From JAHJQQ01 sp963737555 (GTDB taxonomy: Bacteria; Pseudomonadota; Gammaproteobacteria; Thiohalobacterales; Thiohalobacteraceae), in NCBI GenBank assembly GCA_963737555.1, contig CAVTTB010000009.1, forward strand, positions 248,001 to 312,000: a DNA stretch of 64,000 nucleotides. The letters are read 5' to 3'. Shown here piece after piece: positions 24,792 through 33,931 of this stretch; within the stretch, counting starts at the first letter, position 1, and every line of letters begins with the position of its first letter. Under the pieces are notes generated by a model that saw only the letters and a program-made list of their open reading frames with translations, did no database searches and was not told the DNA's origin. Made by a program: the position numbers and the translations under genes.

Positions 24792-25143
24792 GAGTCGGCT
24801 GGACAGTCGCGGGGGCTTCGGCCTTCGAGGAAAGTCCGGGCTCCATAGGGCAGAGTGCCAGGTAACGCCTGGGGGGCGCGAGCCCACGGAAAGTGCCACA
24901 GAAAATATACCGCCTAAGCACGCTCGTCTCGTACGGGGTGCCGGTAAGGGTGAAATGGTGCGGTAAGAGCGCACCGCGCGTCTGGCAACAGACGTGGCAG
25001 GGTAAACCCCACTCGGAGCAAGACCAAATAGGGGAGCACTGGCGCGGCCCGCGTTGCTCCCGGGTAGGTTGCTTGAGGTGTACGGCGACGTGCATCCCAG
25101 ATGAATGACTGTCCACGACAGAACCCGGCTTACAGGCTGACTC
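24792..25143 (+). ncRNA. rnpB: RNase P RNA (type A)
   Basis: The catalytic RNA of RNase P trims tRNA 5' ends. Helix P1 is formed by GAGTCGGC (24792-24799) and GCTGACTC (25136-25143). The universal core is present: GAGGAAAGTCCGGGCTCC (P4 and CR-I), CATAGGGCAGAGTGCCAGG, AGAAAATATACCGCC, GTAAGGGTGAAATGGTGCGG, GGCAGGGTAAACCCC, and AGAGCAAGACCAAATAGG-like (GGAGCAAGACCAAATAGG) near the 3' half. TATACT at 24778-24783 is a good -10 box 8 bases before the 5' end. A T7 run follows P1. A second copy of the last 45 bases lies 108 bases downstream. Confidence 0.97.
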
Positions 25144-25250
25144 GTTTTTTTCAGGATGGGTTGGGATTCAGGATTCGGGGTCAACTTCGGTCCTCGATGT
25201 TCAATCCCATCAGATCGGATGGAGATGGGTGTGGATATTGTGAATTGTGT

Positions 25251-25304
25251 AGATGAATGACTGTCCACACGGAACCCGGCTTACAGGCTGACTCGGTTTT
25301 ATTT
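25251..25304 (+). repeat. Duplicate of the 3' end of rnpB
   Basis: 25251-25295 repeats 25099-25144 almost exactly (AGATGAATGACTGTCCAC, then AGAACCCGG versus GGAACCCGG, then CTTACAGGCTGACTCG). The likeness goes on into a T-rich stretch and TTTCAGGA. It includes a full second 3' strand of helix P1 (GCTGACTC at 25287-25294). The 107 bases between copies hold GGATTCAGGATTCGGG-type repeats and no gene. Confidence 0.85.
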
Positions 25305-25350
25305 CAGGAGTCTGGATCCGTGATCCCGAATCCCAGTACCTGAACACGAG

Positions 25351-26715
25351 ATGAAGAAACTCTACATCAAGACCTTCGGTTGCCAGATGAACGAGTACGA
25401 CTCGGCAAAGATCGCCGACGTGCTCGGGGCCTCGCACGGCCTGACGACGACGCAGATTGCCGAAGAGGCCGATGTGCTGTTGCTCAACACCTGTTCCATT
25501 CGTGAGAAGGCGCAGGAAAAAGTGTTTTCGCTACTCGGCATCTGGCGCGAGTGGAAAGAGGCGAAACCCACTCTGGTGATCGGCGTCGGCGGCTGCGTTG
25601 CCAGTCAGGAAGGCGCAGCACTGCGCGAACGCGCGCCGTATGTCGATCTGGTGTTCGGTCCGCAGACGCTGCATCGCTTGCCCGACATGTTGCGGGAACT
25701 GCACAGTGAACGTCGCCCGGTCGTCGATGTCTCCTTTCCCGAGATCGAAAAGTTCGATGCGCTGCCGGCGCCGCGCGCGGAAGGCCCGACCGCGTTTGTC
25801 TCCATCATGGAAGGCTGTAGCAAGTACTGCACGTTTTGCGTGGTGCCGTATACGCGCGGCGAAGAAGTCAGCCGGCCGTTCGACGATATTCTCGCCGAGG
25901 TCGCGGCGCTTGCCGAACAAGGCGTGCGCGAGATCACCTTGTTGGGACAGAACGTCAATGCCTACCGCGGTGCCATGCACGATGGCGGTTTCGCCGATCT
26001 TGCGCTGCTCATTCATTACATCGCCGCCATCGACGGCATCGATCGCATTCGTTACACCACCTCGCATCCGCTGGAAATGAGCGACAGCCTGATTCAGGCC
26101 TATGCCGAGGTGCCGCAGTTGGTCAGTCATCTGCATCTGCCCGTGCAAAGTGGTTCCGACCGCATTCTGGCGTTGATGAAACGCAAGCACACGGCGCTGG
26201 AATACAAGGCGATCATCCGGCGCCTGCGCGCGGCGCGCCCGGATCTGAGCCTGTCTTCGGATTTCATTATCGGTTTCCCCGGCGAGTCCGAGGTGGACTT
26301 CGAGGCGACGATGCAACTGATCGAAGAACTGCGCTTCGATCATTCCTTCAGCTTTATCTACAGCGCGCGCCCCGGCACGCCGGCGGCGTCACTGCCCGAC
26401 GACGTCAGCCTGGAAGAGAAGAAGGCGCGGTTGGCACGCTTACAGGCGCGTATCGCCGAGTTTGCCGCGGAGTACAGTCAAGCCATGATCGGTACGGTGC
26501 AGCGTGTGTTGGTAGACCGGCCGTCGCGCAAGGATGAACAGGAAATGGCCGGTCGTACGGACAATAACCGCGTGGTGAATTTCGCCGCTGATGCCACCGT
26601 GCTGGGCAAATTCGTCAACGTCCGTATCACCGCCGCATTCCCCAATTCCCTGCGCGGTGAGTTCCTGGGTGTGGCCGAAGACACTGCTCGTGTCAGCGCC
26701 GTCAACTGGGCCTGA
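25351..26715 (+). CDS. miaB: tRNA-2-methylthio-N6-dimethylallyladenosine synthase
   Basis: MiaB is a radical-SAM enzyme that methylthiolates A37 of tRNAs reading UNN codons. The 454-residue protein has the N-terminal UPF0004 domain with three cluster Cys (KTFGCQMNEYDS, LLNTCSIREKAQ, VGGCVASQEG), the radical-SAM motif MEGCSKYCTFCVVPYTRG (CxxxCxxC), LGQNVNAYRG, HLPVQSGSDRIL, MKRKHT, and a C-terminal TRAM domain (RTDNNRVVNFAADA...GKFVNVRITAAFPNSLRGE). It opens the conserved miaB-phoH-ybeY-corC-lnt operon. Confidence 0.97.
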   Translation: MKKLYIKTFGCQMNEYDSAKIADVLGASHGLTTTQIAEEADVLLLNTCSIREKAQEKVFSLLGIWREWKEAKPTLVIGVGGCVASQEGAALRERAPYVDLVFGPQTLHRLPDMLRELHSERRPVVDVSFPEIEKFDALPAPRAEGPTAFVSIMEGCSKYCTFCVVPYTRGEEVSRPFDDILAEVAALAEQGVREITLLGQNVNAYRGAMHDGGFADLALLIHYIAAIDGIDRIRYTTSHPLEMSDSLIQAYAEVPQLVSHLHLPVQSGSDRILALMKRKHTALEYKAIIRRLRAARPDLSLSSDFIIGFPGESEVDFEATMQLIEELRFDHSFSFIYSARPGTPAASLPDDVSLEEKKARLARLQARIAEFAAEYSQAMIGTVQRVLVDRPSRKDEQEMAGRTDNNRVVNFAADATVLGKFVNVRITAAFPNSLRGEFLGVAEDTARVSAVNWA

Positions 26716-26745
26716 TCTCCTCTAACTGCCTGCCTGAATTTACCC

Positions 26746-27735
26746 TTGGACGCTAACCCTGCTTCAATCGATCTTGTTCTGGAACCGGCCGACAACCGCC
26801 GGTTGGCCAGTCTATGCGGACAGTTCGATGCGCATCTGCGTCACATCGAGCGACGCCTGGGCGTGGAGATCAACAATCGCGGCAACCGTTTTCAAGTGAT
26901 CGGCGACGATCGCGCCGTGCAGATGGCAGGACATGTGTTGGAGATGCTCTATGTGGATGCCGATACCGGCACGGTAACGCCCGAGCAGGTCCATTTGCAT
27001 TTGCAGCAGGCCGATGCAGAAGCGGCGGAGGGCGTCGTGGCCACGGAAGTGGTCGTGCCGGATGTCCTCATACAAACACGTCACGGCCAGATCCGCGGAC
27101 GCGGTCCCAATCAGAAACGCTATCTGGCAAGCATCACGGCGCACGATCTGAATTTCGGCGTCGGCCCGGCCGGTACCGGTAAAACCTATCTGGCGGTCGC
27201 CGCCGCCGTGCAGGCCTTGGAACGCGAGCAGGTCAGTCGGATTGTCCTGGTGCGGCCGGCGGTGGAAGCAGGGGAGCGGCTGGGATTTCTGCCGGGTGAC
27301 ATGGCGCAGAAAGTCGATCCGTATCTGCGGCCGCTGTACGACGCGTTATATGAAATGCTCGGCTTCGAACGTGTTACCAAGTTGATCGAGCGGCATGCCA
27401 TCGAAGTTGCGCCGCTGGCGTTCATGCGTGGCCGCACGCTGAACGAATCCTTTATCATCCTCGACGAGGCGCAGAACACCACGCTGGAACAGATGAAGAT
27501 GTTCCTGACGCGCATCGGCTTCGGCTCCACCGCCGTGGTGACCGGCGATGTTACTCAAGTCGATTTGCCGCGGGCGACGCAGTCTGGACTTCGACATGTG
27601 ATCGAAGTATTGAAAGATGTCGAGGGCGTGAGTTTTACCTTCTTCAACGCCCATGATGTGGTTCGACATCCGTTGGTGCAGCGTATCGTCACGGCCTATG
27701 ACCGCTATGAAAAGGATCATAATCGTGGCGCCTGA
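26746..27735 (+). CDS. ybeZ: PhoH-like ATPase (YbeZ)
   Basis: This 329-residue P-loop ATPase belongs to the PhoH family and works with YbeY in ribosome and RNA quality control. It has an N-terminal KH-like part (RLGVEINNRGNRFQVIGDD), then GPAGTGKTYLAVAAAVQAL (Walker A), VRPAVEAGERLGFLPGDMAQKVDPYLRPLYDAL, and Walker B FIILDEAQNTTLEQMKMFLTRIG. The best start is TTG at 26746; no ATG or GTG keeps the family N-terminus and no clear ribosome site is seen. It overlaps ybeY at its 3' end. Confidence 0.95.
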   Translation: MDANPASIDLVLEPADNRRLASLCGQFDAHLRHIERRLGVEINNRGNRFQVIGDDRAVQMAGHVLEMLYVDADTGTVTPEQVHLHLQQADAEAAEGVVATEVVVPDVLIQTRHGQIRGRGPNQKRYLASITAHDLNFGVGPAGTGKTYLAVAAAVQALEREQVSRIVLVRPAVEAGERLGFLPGDMAQKVDPYLRPLYDALYEMLGFERVTKLIERHAIEVAPLAFMRGRTLNESFIILDEAQNTTLEQMKMFLTRIGFGSTAVVTGDVTQVDLPRATQSGLRHVIEVLKDVEGVSFTFFNAHDVVRHPLVQRIVTAYDRYEKDHNRGA

Positions 27736-28243
27736 CCCCGCCGTGCAAGCCAACACGCAGCCCGTCGTGCGGCCCAGTGTACGCTTGGCACTGGATGTGC
27801 AACGCGCCAGTGCGGCGGCGGAACTGCCCGCTGATGCCCAATTACGTCGCTGGGCGCGTGCGGCACTGGCGGATCTCGGCGGCAATCACGAACTCACGGT
27901 GCGGATTGTCGATGCCCCGGAAAGTGCGGCCCTGAATGCCGAATACCGCCACAAACAGGGGCCGACCAATGTCTTGTCGTTCCCCTTCGAGGCGCCGCCC
28001 GGGATGAGTTCGCGGCTGCTGGGCGATCTGGTGCTGTGCGCCGATGTGGTGCAGCGCGAGGCGCATGAGCAAGGCAAGTCGCCACAGGCGCATTGGGCGC
28101 ATATGATTGTGCATGGGGTGTTGCATCTGCGCGGCTTCGATCATCTGACGACGGTCGAGGCGCAGGCAATGGAAACACATGAAATCGAAATCCTGGCCCG
28201 CTTGGGTTATCCGAATCCTTACGAACTACACGAAGACCTATGA
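27725..28243 (+). CDS. ybeY: Endoribonuclease YbeY
   Basis: YbeY is a zinc-dependent RNase for 16S rRNA 3' maturation and ribosome quality control. The catalytic motif HMIVHGVLHLRGFDH (three His) is complete. Other landmarks are LTVRIVDAPESAALNAEYRHK and GPTNVLSFPFEAP and GDLVLCADVVQREA. Start choice: GTG 27725 has AAGGA 8 bases upstream and gives a 172-residue protein. ATG 27707 is possible and adds MKRIII. It overlaps ybeZ by 11 bases and corC by 4 bases (ATGA), so translation is coupled. Confidence 0.95.
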   Translation: MAPDPAVQANTQPVVRPSVRLALDVQRASAAAELPADAQLRRWARAALADLGGNHELTVRIVDAPESAALNAEYRHKQGPTNVLSFPFEAPPGMSSRLLGDLVLCADVVQREAHEQGKSPQAHWAHMIVHGVLHLRGFDHLTTVEAQAMETHEIEILARLGYPNPYELHEDL

Positions 28244-29112
28244 ACGACGACCGACCTAGTAGTGAGAACCTTCCGCATAAGAGCTGGGTCGACCGTCTGA
28301 GTCGGGCGCTGCTGCGCGAGCCCAAGGATAGAGAACAACTGGTGGACCTGCTGCGCGATGCGCAGCGCCGCGATCTGCTCGATGCCGACGCGCTCGGTAT
28401 GATCGAGAGCGTGCTGCAAGTCGGCGAGATGCAGGTGCGCGATATCATGATTCCACGGGCACAAATGGCCGTCGTCAACCGCGAGACGACACCCGACGAG
28501 ATCCTGCCTTTCATCATCGAATCCGGTCATTCGCGGTTTCCTGTCACCAGTGACAATCGCGACGAAGTTGTCGGCATTCTGTTGGCCAAGGATCTGCTGC
28601 GTTACCGTTTCGACGGCGATGTCGCATTCGATATCCGGGACGTGATGCGTCCGGCGGTGTTCATCCCGGAAAGCAAGCGGCTGAATGTGCTGCTCAAGGA
28701 TTTTCGCGCCAGCCGCAATCACCTCGCCATTGTGGTCGACGAATACGGTGGCGTGGCCGGCATGGTGACTATCGAGGATGTCTTGGAACAGATCGTCGGC
28801 GAGATCGAGGACGAACACGATATCGATGAAGACGCCTTTATCCGCAAACGTAATGACACTGACTATATCCTCAAGGCGCTGACGCCCATCGAAGACTTCA
28901 ACGAATACTTCGGCACCCACTTCAGCGACGAGGAATTCGACACCATCGGCGGGCGAGTCATCCAGGCCTTTGGGCATGTGCCCAAACGCGGCGAGAGCGT
29001 CACGCTGGAAAACTTCGAATTCAAAGTGCTGCGTGCCGACAATCGACGCGTGCATATCCTGGCACTGAAGGTGTTACTGCCGCCCGATGAATCGACTGTC
29101 GCGGCCCATTAG
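28240..29112 (+). CDS. corC: CorC/YbeX CBS-domain protein
   Basis: The 290-residue protein has an N-terminal helix (DREQLVDLLRDAQRRDLLDADALGMIESVLQ), two CBS motifs (VRDIMIPRAQMAVVNRETTPDEIL...SRFPVTSDNRDEVVGILLAKDLL and IRDVMRPAVFIPESKRLNVLLKDF...VVDEYGGVAGMVTIEDVLEQIVG), and a CorC_HlyC domain (FNEYFGTHFSDEEFDTIGGRVIQAFGHVPKRGESV). Family members are implicated in Mg/Co homeostasis and ribosome function; they lack the membrane region of related CNNM transporters. ATGA overlap with ybeY. It belongs to the miaB-lnt operon. Confidence 0.95.
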   Translation: MNDDRPSSENLPHKSWVDRLSRALLREPKDREQLVDLLRDAQRRDLLDADALGMIESVLQVGEMQVRDIMIPRAQMAVVNRETTPDEILPFIIESGHSRFPVTSDNRDEVVGILLAKDLLRYRFDGDVAFDIRDVMRPAVFIPESKRLNVLLKDFRASRNHLAIVVDEYGGVAGMVTIEDVLEQIVGEIEDEHDIDEDAFIRKRNDTDYILKALTPIEDFNEYFGTHFSDEEFDTIGGRVIQAFGHVPKRGESVTLENFEFKVLRADNRRVHILALKVLLPPDESTVAAH

Positions 29113-29181
29113 TGCTCGATAAGCCATCGTTTGCCAGTGTTCAACCGCCCTGCCCAAAGGGCGGGCGTTCGGAATCCTTGC

Positions 29182-30708
29182 ATGCTCAAATCTGACCGGC
29201 GACCGCTGAACCAGTCCCGCTGGGCGTTACTCATTGCGTTCCTGCTGGGTGCGAGTATCCCGCTCGCCTTTGCACCGTTCGGATTGTTTCCGCTGGCGGT
29301 GTTCGCGCCGGCGCTGTGGTTTCTGTTGCTGCGTGACGCGGCACCCGCCAGCGCGGCGCGGCAGGGATTTTTCTTCGGCCTCGGCATGTTCGGTGTCGGC
29401 GTCAGTTGGGTCTACATCAGCATCCACACGTTCGGTCACTCGCCGCTGCCGGCGGCGATTGGCGTCATGTTGCTGTTGGTCGCGTATATGAGTCTGTTCA
29501 CGACCGCCTTGGCCTATGCCGGTGCGCGCAGTCGTGTGTCGGGTGCTGTGTTGCTGACGGTGTTGCTGCCGGCCGGGTGGGCACTCGCGGAATGGTTGCG
29601 CAGTTGGTTGTTCACGGGGTTCCCGTGGTTGAATCTCGGCTACACCCAGATCGACAGCCCCTTGGCCGGCTATGCGCCGCTGTTGGGTGTGTACGGCCTG
29701 AGTTGGTTGACGGCCCTGAGCGCGGGCCTGCTGGCGTGGACCTTCAACACGTCGGGCCGTGCGCGTTGGCTGGGGCCGTTGTTGTTCACGTTGCTGTGGC
29801 TCGGGGGAGAGCAGCTCAAGCATATCGAATGGACGCAGGTCGCCGGTGCGCCGCTGCAGGTGAGCCTGATTCAGGGCAATGTGCCGCAGGAAGAAAAATG
29901 GGATCCGGATAAGGAAGTCGCGACCCTGGAAAAATATGTCGACCTGACGCGCGGCGAATGGTTGGCGCAGGAACAACGGCGCGTCGATCTGGTGATCTGG
30001 CCGGAGACGGCCATCCCGGCCTTTCAACACGAAGTGGCGAATAATTTTATCGCGCCCTTGACGGAGGAGGCGCGTCGCGTCGGCACGGATCTGCTGACGG
30101 GAATTCCGGTGTTCGACAGTGAGCGTTCGGAATACTACAACGCCGTCATCAGTGTCGGTCGAGAGGCGGGCGCCTATTACAAACATCACTTGGTGCCGTT
30201 CGGTGAATACCTGCCGCTGCGCGAAATCCTCGGCACGCTGTTGCAGGTGATGCCGCTGCCGGTGGCGGATTTCAGCGCCGGGAAATTGGATCAGCCGTTG
30301 CTTCGCGCGGCAGGCTATCCGGTGGGCGTGTCGATCTGTTACGAAATTATCCTTGGCGAACAGATGATCACGCAGTTGCCGCAGGCGGCGTTCCTGGTCA
30401 ACGTCAGCAACGATGCCTGGTTCGGTGATTCACTCGCCCCGCACCAGCATCTGGAAATGGCGCGCATGCGCGCCCTGGAAACCGGTCGCTATCTGCTGCG
30501 CGCGACCAACACCGGCATCACCGCGATCATCGGGCCGGACGGCGTCATCCGCGAACGTGGGCCGCAGTTCGAAACCGTTGTCCTGCGCGGCGAAATCGAA
30601 CCGCGCAGCGGCAGCACGCCGTATGTGCGGTGGGGCAACTGGCCGGTGGTGATTGCCGCCGCGTTGGTCGTGGCCATAGCTGTCTTCCGCCGCACGCAAC
30701 GCCACTGA
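29182..30708 (+). CDS. lnt: Apolipoprotein N-acyltransferase
   Basis: Lnt adds the third acyl chain to lipoproteins in the inner membrane. The 508-residue protein has about six N-terminal membrane spans (for example WALLIAFLLGASIPLAFAPF) and a periplasmic nitrilase-fold domain. The catalytic triad is visible: Glu in LVIWPETAIPAF, Lys in YYKHHLVPFGEYLP, Cys in VGVSICYEIIL. A final span (NWPVVIAAALVVAIAVF) follows. ATG 29182 is used; the ORF from 29131 adds no family sequence. It ends the miaB-lnt operon. Confidence 0.96.
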   Translation: MLKSDRRPLNQSRWALLIAFLLGASIPLAFAPFGLFPLAVFAPALWFLLLRDAAPASAARQGFFFGLGMFGVGVSWVYISIHTFGHSPLPAAIGVMLLLVAYMSLFTTALAYAGARSRVSGAVLLTVLLPAGWALAEWLRSWLFTGFPWLNLGYTQIDSPLAGYAPLLGVYGLSWLTALSAGLLAWTFNTSGRARWLGPLLFTLLWLGGEQLKHIEWTQVAGAPLQVSLIQGNVPQEEKWDPDKEVATLEKYVDLTRGEWLAQEQRRVDLVIWPETAIPAFQHEVANNFIAPLTEEARRVGTDLLTGIPVFDSERSEYYNAVISVGREAGAYYKHHLVPFGEYLPLREILGTLLQVMPLPVADFSAGKLDQPLLRAAGYPVGVSICYEIILGEQMITQLPQAAFLVNVSNDAWFGDSLAPHQHLEMARMRALETGRYLLRATNTGITAIIGPDGVIRERGPQFETVVLRGEIEPRSGSTPYVRWGNWPVVIAAALVVAIAVFRRTQRH

Positions 30709-30712
30709 TTGC

Positions 30713-31559
30713 ATGCTCAGTTATCGTCACATCTATCACGCCGGCAATTTCGCCGATGTCTTCAAGCATGTGCTGCTGGTGCAGTTGTTGCGCGCGCTGA
30801 CGCGCAAGGACACGCCGTTCTGCGTGCTGGATACGCACGCGGGCGTCGGGCGTTACGATCTGAGCGCAGAGCAGGCACAGAAGAACCGTGAATTCGCCAA
30901 CGGGGTGTTCGCGGTTATCTGACTGTGCGGATATGCCGGCGGCGGTCGATGATTACCTTGCGCTGGTACGCGCCGAGAATGCAGACGCCAACGACATCAC
31001 GCATTATCCGGGCTCGCCGCGCCTGATCCGCGCGCTGCTGCGGCCGCAGGATCGGCTGGTGCTGTCCGAACTGCACAAGGCCGATCATGCACAACTCAAG
31101 CAGTTGTTCGCAGGTGATGCGCAAGTCGCCGTGCATTTGCAGGACGCCTATCAGGGCTTGAAGGCGTTTTTGCCGCCTAAAGAAAAACGCGGCCTGGTGC
31201 TGATCGATCCGCCCTACGAGCGCAAGGACGAATACGAACGCGTGGCCACGAGTTTGAAAATGGCGCATGCACGCTGGCCGACCGGTGTGTATGCGATCTG
31301 GTATCCGATCATGTCGCGCTCGTTGGCACAGCGTTTCCATACGTTGGTGCAAGCGAGCGGCATCCGGAAAATCCTGCGTGCCGAGTTGTGCGTGGAGGAT
31401 GACAGTGACCGTACTCACTTCGCCGGTAGCGGCCTGCTGATCGTCAATCCGCCCTGGCCGTTGCAGGATGAGATCGCGGCGGTGTTGCCGTGGCTGCACG
31501 CATGTCTCGCCCCGGCCGGCGCGGGTTTCACGCGCCTGGACTGGCTGGTGCCGGAATAA
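30713..31559 (+). CDS. rlmJ: 23S rRNA (adenine-2030-N6)-methyltransferase RlmJ (frameshifted)
   Basis: RlmJ methylates A2030 of 23S rRNA. The first frame reads MLSYRHIYHAGNFADVFKHV, LLRALTRKDTPFCVLDTHAG and VGRYDLSAEQAQK. The second gives AVDDYLALVRAENA, ITHYPGSPRLIRALLRPQD, the LSELHKADHAQLKQLF motif, GLVLIDPPYERKDEYERV (catalytic DPPY) and GVYAIWYPIMSR. Skipping one base near 30908 joins them to 281 residues, the standard length. The ATG is 4 bases after the lnt stop. Confidence 0.94.
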
Positions 31560-31700
31560 ATCGATGCTCGAAATCCACAATGGCGGTTGACGCTATTTGG
31601 ATGAGAGGTCGCCCACAAACTCTCTCTATATACGCAATAGCCATCTAACCAAAATCGGTATCTGCCCTGAATGGCACTTACTTGAGCGGATTTTTATCCG

Positions 31701-31831
31701 ATGTAGGGTGGGTGAGGCACGTTGTTTGCGCCGTAACCCACCAAGCGTGCCGTAGGCACACATTAACAACCGCGTCGTGTTGCTTCGCAACGCGTGGTGG
31801 TTTACGCAAACTACGCTGACCCACCCTACAT
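31701..31831. repeat. Palindromic repeat with GTAGGGTGGGT ends in a 670-base gap
   Basis: ATGTAGGGTGGGT (31701-31713) and ACCCACCCTACAT (31819-31831) are exact inverted ends around an interior with smaller palindromes (CGTGCCGTAGGCAC, GCTTCGCAACGC). Further out, CACTTACTTGAGC (about 31674-31686) and GCTTAAGTAAGCG (about 31835-31847) also pair. The ends are related to the repeat at 52741-52834. The rest of the gap 31560-32230 contains no convincing gene. One 33-codon ORF at 32106-32204 with AAGGGAG upstream, and hairpins GTCTACG/CGTAGAC and AGGCATCCA/TGGAGTGCCT, lie in the leader of the next gene. Confidence 0.6.
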
Positions 31832-32230
31832 TTGAGCTTAAGTAAGCGCTATTCGTATCCGTCCTCTTTTGGTAAGCGGACGCAGATAAATCTCGGACAG
31901 CAAGAGCGCCCTTGGAAATGTGTATCGGCTTCTATCTATGTCTGAATTCTAGATCGTGGCAGACGCTTGTGAGTGTGGGTCGGCAGTCATATCCGAGTGA
32001 TTCTTGATTGGTGTCAAGCAATCGTCATCTACAGTAGCCCTGGCTTTTCTGAAGCACTTTCAAGGGCGTCAGGCATGCTACACCTTAAGTGAAGGGAGTC
32101 AAAAAATGGTCTACGAGTTCCGCGTAGACGCCGAGGCATCCAGTGTTTCGTGGAGTGCCTGTATTTATAACAGTCGTTGTAGCTTCTCTACTGACGAAGA
32201 TTAATCAGAATTCATTGCAGGAGGTCAGTT

Positions 32231-33754
32231 ATGAAAACGGCAAGAACAACCCAGCTGAAGCAATTGGCGTGGGCCGGTTTACTAGGGTTTTGCGTAGCAA
32301 GTGGCGGCGTATACGCCGCGGACTGGTGACGGCGGTGGTGGAGGCGGCGGTGGGGGATCCCCAGATTACGGAGATCTGTTCGTCCTCCTTCGCGACGCGG
32401 ACGGTGTTCCCATTCTCACTGCCGACTCTTGTCAGCAGCCCCTGGCGGCTCCAGGCGTAACCCTGCCGGCAGTTGGAACAAACCCGGCGTGTATACCGGC
32501 GTCGGCGACCGAGTCATGCGTCATTCCGGTCGATCCCGCGACCTGCGGCGTCGTGCTCGGGTATGAGACGTACACCCAGGAGATCGAATTCGGCCGTACC
32601 AACGTGGCGCGTGCGCCGGACTCGGTGCTTTGCCCAGCAGTTGGAGGACGTCATTGTCAGACTGTCCACCGCAGACTGCGTTAGTCGGGATGCCGCCGGG
32701 CGGATGGTGACCAGCACCGTTACGGATGGTGTTGTTGCGTCGGCGGCCATTGACTCGCCGATACAGAACCTGGCGATCTACAAGCAACTCATGCTGACGG
32801 GCTATCTGGGCGAGGAAAGCGCACCGCTTACATTGCCTGCGGATGTACTCGACATCGCCGCTGTGGGCATCGGTGCGGCCTCCGACAAGGGGGGCAAGGT
32901 CAGCCTGGACATGGTGGTCTATCTGAACCAGATCCTCGGCCTCACGGACGAGAGCTGTGACGACCTTCTTGCCCAAGAAGTGCATCGAGGTCAAGGAAGA
33001 GGTGATGGGTGTGGTCCAGCTGGTCCGGAAATGCTTCCTCGACTACGGGCCCACGGGCGGCAACTATGCTTATAACCGCGGAGCGCACTTCGGGGCGCTG
33101 CCCGCGCCGGCCTACATCCCCGCCGTCAATCCTCAGGCTGGCTGGTTCGAGTATCTGGCCGTTCAGGACCCGGCAACACCGACGTTCAACATCGCCAATG
33201 GTTCGATCCTGGCCGCTGTTCCTGAACTCGTGGACGAACCGGGACGGATGGGCTCGAGCATCGGCGGCTTCGCCCTGGCGGCCGACGATGCCCGTGCGGT
33301 CATCGAGTACGCGCATAGCTGGCCGATTCCGGGCGACTACCCGACTAAGCTGACCTGCGGACCCTCTGGCGAGACCCATTATGACGTCTCGATCAGCGAG
33401 GAATCCGGGTTGCAGGTGCCGGTGCGCATGGTGGTTGGCACGACAAGGGAGTTTACCGTGACCGTCGCGAACGCAGGTCCGGACGCAGCGTCGGGCACCG
33501 TCGTAGGTAAGACTCGCAAGGCCCGAATGGGAACTCTCATCCTGAGCTTCCCGCGGACCTACACCTTCACCAATCTCGCTCCGGGAACGAGTCAGAGCTG
33601 GACTGAAACTTTCAGAGTCAAGTATGCAACTACGGTCACCTGGACGGCGACTGCCACAGCAGAGTTCGACGTGAACACGGGCAACAATGTCGTCACCGAG
33701 ACCACCATAGTAGGTGATATCACGTTGATAATCGACCAACGCTATCTGCAATAG
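32231..33754 (+). CDS. Unrecognised secreted protein with poly-Gly linker (three frameshifts)
   Basis: Starting at ATG 32231 (GGAGG 7 bases upstream) the first frame gives a signal peptide, MKTARTTQLKQLAWAGLLGF then CVASGGVYAA. Skipping one base near 32324, 32630 and 32965 joins four frames into about 506 residues. After the signal come ten or so Gly, SPDYGDLFVLLRDADGVPIL, a Cys-containing region (CQQP, NPAC, ESCVI, ATCGV), EFGRTNVARAPDSV, LEDVIVRLSTADCV, LAIYKQLMLTGYLGE, and AASDKGGKVSLDMVVYLNQI. Then follow KKCIEVKEEVMGVVQLVRKC, LPAPAYIPAVNPQAGWFEYL and a C-terminal CARDB/DUF11-like beta domain (FTVTVANAGPDAASGTVV...FTNLAPGTSQSW). I know no function; it is probably periplasmic or extracellular. 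Confidence 0.7.
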
Positions 33755-33795
33755 CAGGCACGACAAGCCCCGGGCTGACCGGGTGCTGTGGTAAA

Positions 33796-33826
33796 GCCGG
33801 GGAAGGGCAGGCAGACCTTCCCCGGC
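33796..33826 (+). terminator. Strong hairpin after the secreted-protein gene
   Basis: GCCGGGGAAGG (33796-33806) and CCTTCCCCGGC (33816-33826) form a perfect 11-bp stem with a 9-base loop, 42 bases after the stop codon. No T-run follows, so it may stabilise the mRNA 3' end or act with Rho instead of being a simple intrinsic terminator. The rest of the gap to 33931 looks empty. Confidence 0.55.
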
Positions 33827-33931
33827 CAATAACGAGAAGTGACTTGCTGCCAAGGGGGTGTGCAGTGCAGGGATTCGCAAAGTCACCGTCTCGAAAGTCG
33901 TAACCAAAGCCGTATCGAAGAGTGGCCTGCG

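Noticed and set aside
32106..32204. Small 33-codon ORF with AAGGGAG upstream, before the secreted-protein gene
   Set aside because: The peptide matches nothing I know and overlaps two hairpins in a probable leader; coding evidence is only the ribosome-like site.
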